64,000 nt of DNA, from positions 2,790,001-2,854,000 of the forward strand of contig JAZGTN010000052.1 of NCBI GenBank assembly GCA_037783415.1, read 5' to 3'. The notes below the pieces were generated by a model that was not told the DNA's origin, searched no databases, and saw nothing but the letters and a program-made list of their open reading frames with translations. A program made the translations under genes and the position numbers. This document shows positions 56,001 through 64,000 of this stretch, one piece after another (the stretch's first letter is position 1; every line of letters begins with the position of its first letter). Origin of the DNA: Leptasterias polaris (lineage: Eukaryota; Echinodermata; Asteroidea; Forcipulatida; Asteriidae).

Positions 56001-59000
56001 GGCTCTTTTGTAAACATGTGATGTCACAGGTCAAATGGTCTACAGTATTTGTGATACATGTTCAGCTAAAAGATGGCAGTTCTTTGCTCGGTCAAATTGT
56101 GCTTGCTGTACCATGTCCTCATGCTTTCAAATAGGTCTCAGTGCAGGTCCTCCACACACGATTATGTTTTCAAATAAAAAACTAGTTCTTTCTCCATTAT
56201 GGTTGGTGGTAAAAAGGCCCTAAGTACATGTATAGGCCTACATTCAAAAAAATAGCTAGACAATTGTGTTTGGTATGTGCACAAACTTTGAGGAAGATTT
56301 GGCAAACTATACAAACAGAAAATAGTACTTTCCGATTTCTAGTTTTACTGAATGGTGTGTGTTTTGCACCTAAATTAAGCTAGTCCAATCAACACAAACA
56401 CAAAGTAATAGTTACTCATTTATCAATTAAGTTAGTTTTACTGAATGTATGTGGTTTGCACCCAAATGAATCAAGTCCATGAGAACACAAACACAAAGTA
56501 ATAGTTACTGATTTATAAATAAAGATACTTTTACTGAATGTATGTTGTTTGCACCTGTTGTGTCTTTCATGATAGATTGTCAAGATGGCAGATGCACATG
56601 TACCTCTGTGCATAATGGTGAGAGTCATCATCACCGAAGACAACATACAGGAGCTAATTCTACCCCCAAGGCTGGAAAGTGTACACGATTTAGAGAACTA
56701 TCAGAGAGAAGTATGAACTCAGAGGGGAATTTAAACTCCAGTATATGGATCCAGACTTTGTCATCGAGTATAATATCAACCGATGACATTGTTGACCGAG
56801 GAACAGTTAAAGTTGTCCAAGTGTCTGTTTCCTGGTAATGAATCGAAAGCAGACCTTACTGACAGCATGTACACTGTATGAGTTACTCAGCAATTCACCA
56901 AGATCTTTTTCATCTCTGCTATCATCATCAACGTCTGAAACCAACTTGACAAACTTTGTTTACATCTACGTGTGGCACAGAGAGAAACACTGCAATGGTC
57001 AACCAGGTTCCCAATCCCAAAGTTCTCATATGACACAGAAATGAAACTTGCCAATGGGAAGAAAAACAGTTCGAGAAGGATGAACCTTTGATGAGCACCC
57101 TTGGAATGACATCTGATATTTTGGAAAACTTGCCGAAACCATGTTTACAAAAACATTGAATCCCGAAGAGCCAGTCATGTGAAAACTCAGTGCAAAATTA
57201 ACCCTTAGATTCTAATGAAGGACACAACTTGTTTTTGTCCAATCACGCCTGTAATTTTTGTGTGTGTAAAAGTCCACTCAGGAAGATGAAATCCGAATAA
57301 AAGACTAGTACCATGATGTAGCTTTTAAAAAAAGTCATAATTCAAAAGTAGCCCCTGAAAAAACACTGTACTTTTAATTTGTTAATGTTTCATAACATTA
57401 CAAGGACATTGTTTTAAAGTAGGTGACTCTAGCCAAAGTGTTACACTTTAAAAACTCTGTACTTTATTTTGTAACAATTATGGGATCCTCATGTCAGACA
57501 ATTAAGACTTTAAAGGGACACACCGGCTTACCGTTTATGTAATTTAGTGATATAAAATCAGAAACCATAAGTTTTAGATTGCTGTTTTAAAAAAAAATCG
57601 TCAAAATATCACGTAATTAGTGAAAAATGTTTAAAATAACAAAAAGCGGTCAAAGGTCAGCGTATACGCTATTCCAGCCGTTGCAACTGTCAAATTGATG
57701 CGACATTGTTGGGTTTTTTCGTGGCGTTTTTATGGGAGAAGACATCGTATGCAGCAACTTCCAAAACATCAACTGTGCATAATACATGTTAGATAAACAG
57801 TGCTGTCCGTCGTCCCGAATGTTTTGCACACCCCAGGCACCACGTAACGTGACAATTATTAGGGGGTACAGACTAATACCTATAGGAACGAAACCTATTT
57901 TGGGGTCTGGCTCCCCACCCCTCCGACCAGCTCCGAAGCTCACAGCAAGACCAGCAAGCTCGGGGAGTTCTTGCCCCCGGGGTTTTTGTCTCTCTGGCCC
58001 CACGAGACACGGCAACGGCTGTAGGGGATATGCCTCAAGGTTTACGTTTCTCTAGCTCCCACGCCGAGGCGCTGTAAAACACGCTTCCGTTGCACGGACT
58101 CTCTGAATGAGAATCTTACGTTCCTTTTTTCATCATTATTTACAGTTTGTACCCGCAATCTGAATACATAGTCTCTTTTGTCAAATATTCATTAATAATT
58201 GTAAAATTTTTTTTAGAAAATTTGGTTTAGTAATTTACTTTTATACGGCTGGAAGTAAAACTATCTCCGAAGATCACGAGGGTTATCCGAACCAAAAAAG
58301 TGGTTCGGATAACCCATGTGACCTTCGTTTTTTGAAAAATGCGTTAAAACGGCCAAATTTGATGGTTTCTTTTAGCAACTATTCTTCTCCATTCCTGGAA
58401 GATCTTTAGAGTCATGTTTTAGTGTATTTTGTCGCCTAAATAGCCCAACGAAGCCGGTGTGTCCCTTTAAACAAATCTGACTCTGGTTTTCAAATCCTTG
58501 GACGGAGGGAGTTCGTTTGAGGGAACAGCCCCCTTTACTTGACGACCATTCTGAAAATGCCATTAGATTATGAAATGTTCTGAAAAACTGCCGACAACAT
58601 GCTTTGTTTATATCTACGTTTACATTGGATTATAAAAAATGAACAGTTCCAAAAACCAAAGGTATACTTTGCCTTTAATGTATAAGACTGTAATAATAAT
58701 GTGTTAAATTCAGCAGAGAACGCGAGAATGAACAAGGCATAATATATCTTTCAGAGAAATACATCTGTCTGAAATAATTTTAAGTTGAGTTAAAATGTTT
58801 GTTTCGATTGTGACACTCGAAGAAAGTAAATGTATTGGTGCTCGATATGGGAGCATGGTGTACCCGTCGCTTTCTGTGAGGGAGTGGACATCTGGTCTGA
58901 TTGCGTGAACGGGTTTCCTAGCTAAATTACGGAAGCGTTAAAGGGATTTGAGAAAAATAAAAGGAAGGCAAAATTATGACTTAGACCCTATATATCTCGA

Positions 59001-62000
59001 AGTTATGATCTAGCATAATTATGTCATAACTATAATTATGACGTGTGTCAATTATTTATGAGATATGTCAGATGCCTCTAGTCCTAATTTTGAAATATGT
59101 AAGTCTTAATTAGTGTATATAAGTCATAGTTATTAAATATCAGTTATACTTTATGGCACAGATTCAAAACGTGTCGCTTTAAAGTAACAAGATTAAAACA
59201 GATATTACTATTCCTTAAAGGCACATTACACGTTTGGTAATGTATCTGAAAATTAATGGCAATAAAAACTTACTTGGTAAGAAGTACAGCAGCTTTGGGT
59301 AGTATAATGAATTTTGAGAAACTTTTATTTTCGAAGTACTATACGGTTTGGAAAAATATATCACTTTTTATTCCCAAATATTTGAATCTGAGAAGCGTTT
59401 CTGTCAGAAACGCTTCTCAGACTGTGTTTTCCTATGGGTAATATTCTTCCTGCGTGGAAATATTCGCTCCGGTTTTTCGGTGATATCTCAAAAACGCGAC
59501 CACCTTTTGAAGTGAAATTTTCACAGGTTAGTTTTATTGTATGTACCTACATTTATATAGGATTAACACAATCAGTAGGCTCCAATTACCAAACGTATGC
59601 AGCACCTGTAAGCCATGATATGCAATGAGTTTGCCCTAGTTGCTTTATTCGCCCAAATGTTCAAAGATCAGTCTTTGGGGTCATCCACCATCATACCTTC
59701 GCACTTTCAGCAAACACATCACGAACTCATTTCCCTATAGGGGGTTGGGTCATCTGGAAAACCTCTATGCAAATTTAGCAGTCGGTGACTTTTGTAAACA
59801 TCCAATGACTCTGTGCACAGAGCATTGTTAACAATCACCCTATTTCCCGATAAAAAATAAATAAATATTATAAACAAATCTTAAACATCTGGAACAGATG
59901 TTAAAGTTCACGTGACCTGGGGAGTCACCCTTTTCCCCCATCAGCACAGGGTTGCTCTTTCACCTTATTTCGGTGCTATAAATCGCTCCCTTGCGGTCTC
60001 ACAACTGGGACCCATTTCATGAAACCGGTTGTGTATAAGTATATTAAAGAATCGTGCTGCCCAATCATTCTTTCTAAGCAGAGAAGACAAGTTGATTTCA
60101 GTTGTTTCACGTTGTTTTTACTTGGGGTAAATCTGTACAATACAAATGTATAGGAAAGTTTCAAATGGTCATGTTTTGTAAGAGTTTTTGTGGGCACGTT
60201 TATACCGTGCCCGATATGTGGCAGAGAATGCCCCCCCACCAAAAAAAAATCCCATACTTTAGCACACTTATTTCCTCTTGTACAGAAGTCCCCCTCCCCC
60301 CCTTAAATCCTCTAAAGACTGATTCCCAGAACACTATGAAGACGAAACGGGGGGGGGGGGGGGGGGTACACCATGCCACGAGCACCGACCAATGCGGATC
60401 TTCAAAAGATATTCTCAACTTTTACAATAGTTTAGAAGGATAAATTTCTCTGGAAGATTATGCCTTGCTCATTCTTGCGTTCTCGGTTGAATTTAACACA
60501 TACAGTCTTATACATTAAAGGCATAAAGTTGGCCTAAACTATTGGTTTTTGGAACCGTTCGATTGTTTTAAATCTATATAAATGTAGATATATACAATAA
60601 AACTAACCTGTGAAATTTCATTTCAAAAGGGGGTAGCGTATTATTTTGAGATTTAGCCGAAAACCTAGAGCAGTTTATCATCACGCCGGGAGAATAACCC
60701 GTAATTGGATTACAATATCTCAGAAGAGTTTGACACTATAGTGATCGCTTTTCTCAGATTGAACCTTTTTTGAATCTCTTCCTCTAAAGCCACGTATTTC
60801 TTTGATAGAACCATTTCTCAAAATTGTGTACATTATCAACAGAGGACCACAGATTTAGTCCCACAATCTTACAGGTATTTTTCAAAAGCTTGCTTAGCAA
60901 TGAAGAAGCTGTGTATACTATAAACAGGTAGTGCTTTTTACCAAGTAAACTTGTATGGTCATTATAATTTTTGGAGTAATTACCAAAGGATATGTAAATG
61001 ATGAATACAGCAAGGGAGACAAAATACAACTTTGAGGCGTACTGGTATTTAAAACCAAAGGTTTGTAATAATTATTACCAACTCTGATAATTTGGGAACG
61101 ATCCAATAAAAAGTCTAACATCCAATTAGAAAGATTGACCTTTAACCCTAAAAAATCAACTTGTCAAATAACTTTAAAGAAGAAATTATGTTGAAGGCTG
61201 AGCGAATCAATCAATAAAAGTCTGGCATAATTAGGCATTTTCTGATCCAAAAACTGAGTCACATTGAATAGTGCTAGAGAAACTGCCTGCTCTACCGATC
61301 TGTTTTTCTTATAAGCAAACTAAGTGACTTGGATCAAGAGTTGCTGGAATGTTAGATAAAATATATTGTCGAACCAGAAACTCTAGACATTTTGCAACCG
61401 TCGACGCGTCGATGTCAAGGCACTAATTAAGCAATGATCATTCAAACAAACAGGTGTACGTTCAGGAATGACAAATTATTGTTTTGAAATACTTTTTGGC
61501 ACATGTACATGACAAATCGTCAAGGACCAATTAAATAATAATAAACCACAAGGGAAGCTGACTACGTAAATTTTAAATGATTTTGGGTTGAACAAAGACA
61601 AGTTGAAAAATCTGGTAATGAAAGCTCCATCAGTTGATGCCGATATAGACTTGGGGCTTGTATCCATTTGGTTATTTTATTAAAACTGTCCACATTTATT
61701 TTGAATTGGTGGAATACCCTCCTATATTGTCATTGGTCGGCGTTTTGAGTTTTTAATTGCTTTTCTCACGGCATATTTTGCCAGAATCCAAGCTGAACTA
61801 TTCCCACTTGCCGTGTCCCTACAGAGCGAGCGCCGAATCCACTGATTGGTCAAATCAAGGTTTGTCGTTTGGATATCGGGTCACCGATTTCTTCGGAATG
61901 CACAGCTCCTCACAAAACTTGATGGAGTCCATTGTGACTTCAGCACATTCATCTTAAGTCAGCTGCATTCTTAGTAGTCTTGGTTAAAGACCTTCTCGTG

Positions 62001-63781
62001 TTGATTTGTCACAATTTTCTCTACGAGAGGGCGCTATCATCCACCAACCGCTCTCACAACACGAACCGCTCTCACAACACGAACCGCTCTCACAACACGA
62101 ACCGCTCTCACAACACGAACCGCTCCGAAGGTCTTTCACCAAGACTATACATTCTTAGCAATTAAGGCCCAATCCGTACAAGCGAAAATGCCCGGGAGGA
62201 TTCCCCAGTGATGTACTTTGTCTGTAAATTATACACAACCAATGTTCGTTTTGTTTTCGAAATCAATCAAATTATGTCAAGGTTTGATGCCACTGAGACA
62301 ATTTGAAACATCTGGCTGGCTCATTAATGACACTTTTCAATACTCTTCCCATATTACTATTTCATACTTCGGTTGTTCAAAACAATGTAGTTGAGATCTT
62401 CTCTCACCGACACGCTGATACAAACCGTTTAAAGTTAAGTGGTAGTTTATTAAAAAACTAAAATTAATCAATATCGGGAACCCGACATTATCTCACGTCC
62501 ACCAGCCACGCACAAACAAATTGTGTTGTGCATTGTCCTTGACATAGCCAGTGCAACTGAAAAATGTTAGTCTGAATTTCGTTTTTAAACAGCACCATCT
62601 TTAAAAAATCAGTCAGAGAAAAACAAATTCCTTCGGCGAAAATCGGTCCATGCAACAAAACGCTTAGAATGTTTCATATCCGACTTGACCCACGTCTATT
62701 TTCCCAGACACCTGCCATGCCAGGATTGGTAGGCTGTGAAAGTCTAGGTGGTACCCGTTAGTGCGCGGTTGAGATTTCCTGCACACTTTATCGGAAACCA
62801 CTCACGCGTGAGATCTTCCCTTTCAGTCGCTTCACGTCTATAGACCAATATTGCACAACACGCAGCGCGCATACATGCGCGTCTCCTGTCCGCCATTTTG
62901 GGTGTCAAAACGTGCAGTGTAAACACGTGTACCATCCTTTTGTGTACGTTTTGATACCCAAAATGGCGGACAGGAGACGCGCTTGCAAGTGCGATGCGCG
63001 TTGTGCATTGGGTCTATAGACTATCAATATCAATGTCAAACATTGTCATTGTTTGCATTGTACTAAAACTGTGGCTCCTCGATCGCAACATTCTTCTTAC
63101 TTTTGTTTAAAAACATCATTAATACACTATCTATAGAGCCCCCACTGATTATCGTGTCATGTATTGTGCACACTGCGCCGACTGCAGTACAGTACAAGCG
63201 TTCCTATTGTGCATCACTACATCATGCACAATAATTTATCGAAGCTCACCAGCCCATCTCAGCGGTCTTGGATACGTCCGGTGGGGCTGAGCAAATAATC
63301 AACTGCTTTTGGGACCGTATCTACAAGTACAGGCTTTGTGAGTTAGTACTACGAGAGAGAACGTTTTCTGTTTCTCGGTGTTTTTTGTGTTTTTTTTTTT
63401 TGGGGTTGTTGGGGACGGTAAAATAGGTTTGTTGGGATGTATTGATAGTATTTTTGTTGTTGTTGTTGTTTTTATTCTTCTTCTATTTTTGATAGGCCAG
63501 GTGTCTTTCCTTCAATTGGTTTTCACTGCACTCCACTTCATTATTGTTTGTATCTATATTCGTCGCTGCTTTTTTAGTCCCACGTTCTTATTGTACAATC
63601 CGTCTATAAGTCATAGGCCCTATCACTATATCGCAGATAAACTGAACAATTATTGATTTTGATCATTTTTATTCGCCGAACAGGTTTTATGATCAGATTT
63701 GTGCCATTTGTTTCAGATCCAGCGTGCTCATACCAACCAGACGAGTTAAAAGACTACCCGAAATGCAACAATAAAATTGTG
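53040..63781 (+). CDS. MGAT5-like Golgi glycosyltransferase, 5' exons (partial)
   Basis: Probable beta-1,6-GlcNAc-transferase V family enzyme, which branches complex N-glycans in the Golgi. Exons: 53040-53226, 54929-55111, 63717-63781 (continues off the right edge in phase 0); a possible cassette exon is 56576-56617. All internal junctions are phase 1. Exon 1 gives a short basic tail (MAQRRKSCRF) and a signal anchor (about residues 11-35, FGIVVVVFTMTSICFFVNYF). Exon 2 gives a heptad-rich stem (RERLEKLEMKLDALQSI) with two sequons (NVS, NIS). The last exon gives CSYQPDELKDYPKCNNKI, resembling the C...YPxCxxK[IV] motif at the start of the MGAT5 luminal domain. An in-frame ATG also occurs at 52992, but 53040 has the better context. 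The catalytic domain is outside the window, so the family call rests on layout plus one motif. Confidence 0.6.
53279..53513. mobile_element. Small TIR element in MGAT5-like intron 1
   Basis: CACTGCAAAAACTGGGGTGT at the left end pairs with AACACCCCAGTTTTTAGTGC at the right end (with a 2-bp indel). Internal AACACC/GTTATTTTAACACC words repeat. About 235 bp, no coding. Confidence 0.65.
54270..54475 (+). repeat. Retroposon 3' end with AATAAT tail
   Basis: GAGTTGAAGGCTTTCGAGTC, CTTTTTTAATTCCAGGCAT and TGCCGAATAAATAATAATAA match 30640-30810, giving an independent copy of the same 3' end outside the duplication. Confidence 0.6.
55690..56045. repeat. Dispersed repeat, longer copy
   Basis: Contains GGCAAGATACTACACAGG, CCCCCCTTTCTTCATATCAA and CAGGAAGTCCAGGCTCTGTG, as at 13740-13965, and extends further on both sides, including GTTTACAGAAATGG and GTGATGTCACAGGTC. 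Confidence 0.6.
56220..56570. repeat. Short direct repeats before the candidate cassette exon
   Basis: The phrase TTTACTGAATGTATGTxGTTTGCACC occurs near 56435 and 56530, with a relative near 56345. The phrase AACACAAACACAAAGTAATA occurs near 56392 and 56483. The spacing is about 90 bp, indicating a small decayed tandem repeat of three units. Confidence 0.65.
57510..58470. mobile_element. TTAA-flanked ~960-bp non-autonomous element
   Basis: Ends TTTAAAGGGACACACCGGCTT (57509-) and AAGCCGGTGTGTCCCTTTAA (58451-58470) are perfect reverse complements, with TTAA at each edge. A strong internal hairpin lies at about 58280-58325 (GGGTTATCCGAACCA / TGGTTCGGATAACCC). No transposase is recognisable; the GC-rich part at 57880-58060 has open frames but no known domain. 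Confidence 0.8.
59215..59610. mobile_element. TTAA-type MITE, family B
   Basis: Begins TTAAAGGCACATTACACGTT and retains the CTGAGAAGCGTTTCTG/CAGAAACGCTTCTCAG hairpin (about 59390-59422). The right TTAA is lost. Independent of the copies inside the duplicated blocks. Confidence 0.75.
60515..60990. repeat. Composite of TTAA-type MITE fragments
   Basis: TTAAAGGCATAAAGTTGG at the left is followed by CCTGTGAAATTTCATTTCAA, CGGGAGAATAACCCG and a GTAATTACCAAAGG end. These words are shared in style with families A and B but the ends do not pair, so it is read as a nested or broken copy. Confidence 0.45.
61541..61615 (-). repeat. Truncated SINE, first family
   Basis: AACCACAAGGGAAGCTGACT and TTTTGGGTTGAACAAAGAC match the tail halves of the SINEs at 813-965 and 1116-1250; the tRNA-like head is missing. 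Confidence 0.55.
62046..62125. repeat. 18-bp tandem repeat
   Basis: AACCGCTCTCACAACACG is repeated four times perfectly plus a partial fifth unit. It is in the MGAT5-like intron. The period is a multiple of three but no gene is recognised around it. Confidence 0.95.
62836..63021. mobile_element. Foldback element with ~75-bp arms
   Basis: The left arm 62836-62912 (GTCTATAGACCAATATTGCA...) and right arm 62947-63021 (...TGCATTGGGTCTATAGAC) are near reverse complements with a 34-bp spacer. Each arm carries a CCGCCATTTTGG / CCAAAATGGCGG word, a YY1-type site. It lies about 700 bp before the last exon in the window. Confidence 0.8.
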
Positions 63782-64000
63782 GTAAGTTAAAAAGTCCAAA
63801 ATGGTAAAAGAAATTCCTTAAACCGTAACTCGTGTTAAGGTACGTTCATTCATCTTTTGTCTGTTAATTCCAATCTACGATATTCACATAACACTACATA
63901 GTATTGATAAACAAGAGATGCGCGCTGAGAACATGACCACAAACTTGTGTTGAAAATTAAATGCAGCTATTTCTTTTATAAGAAAACGCTCTTTATAAGG

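Noticed and set aside
57650..58055. Overlapping open frames in the GC-rich part of the TTAA element
   Set aside because: Open on both strands through GC bias; no domain or start context supports a gene.
62046..62125. CRISPR or a coding NRSHNT repeat protein
   Set aside because: Perfect tandem units with no spacers; the short open frame has no other protein-like context.

Overview
This window is animal nuclear DNA. The genes are split by short GT-AG introns, there is no operon structure, and MITEs, SINEs and LINE tails are dense. The protein set (an axonemal dynein chain, the AP-5 zeta subunit, BRI3-type endolysosomal membrane proteins, a probable N-glycan GlcNAc-transferase V) and the repeat style suggest a marine invertebrate deuterostome, most likely an echinoderm. 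The organism call is inference; no sequence here fixes the species.

Layout. (1) 1-3217: the first two coding exons of DNAI2 on the minus strand; the rest lies off the left edge. (2) 3218-5652: the head-to-head gap between DNAI2 and AP5Z1, largely filled by a ~1 kb terminal-inverted-repeat element. (3) 5653-23905: a complete 18-exon AP5Z1 gene on the plus strand (818 codons). Its introns hold several SINEs, two LINE remnants, MITEs, a 116-bp tandem array and a 43-bp minisatellite whose last unit is the splice acceptor of exon 17. (4) 22503-36862 and 36863-51291: two nearly identical ~14.4-kb blocks in direct tandem. Each holds the last three AP5Z1 exons, a two-exon BRI3-like gene A, an unassigned 103-codon ORF and a two-exon BRI3-like gene B. 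The first block completes AP5Z1; in the second the AP5Z1 exons are orphaned. (5) 51291-64000: a large 200-bp palindrome followed by the first exons of a type II membrane protein that looks like an MGAT5-family enzyme and runs off the right edge, with many transposon-derived repeats in its introns.

The genes do not form one pathway. AP5Z1, BRI3 and LITAF-like proteins act in the late endosome/lysosome system, but linkage here does not imply joint function. The points most worth following are the tandem array of complete 3' splice-site modules in AP5Z1 intron 16; the 14.4-kb duplication with its templated junction (a true duplication or two uncollapsed haplotypes); the frame-preserving 9-bp and 30-bp differences between the two BRI3-like A copies; the dispersed 116-bp repeat; and several long foldback elements.
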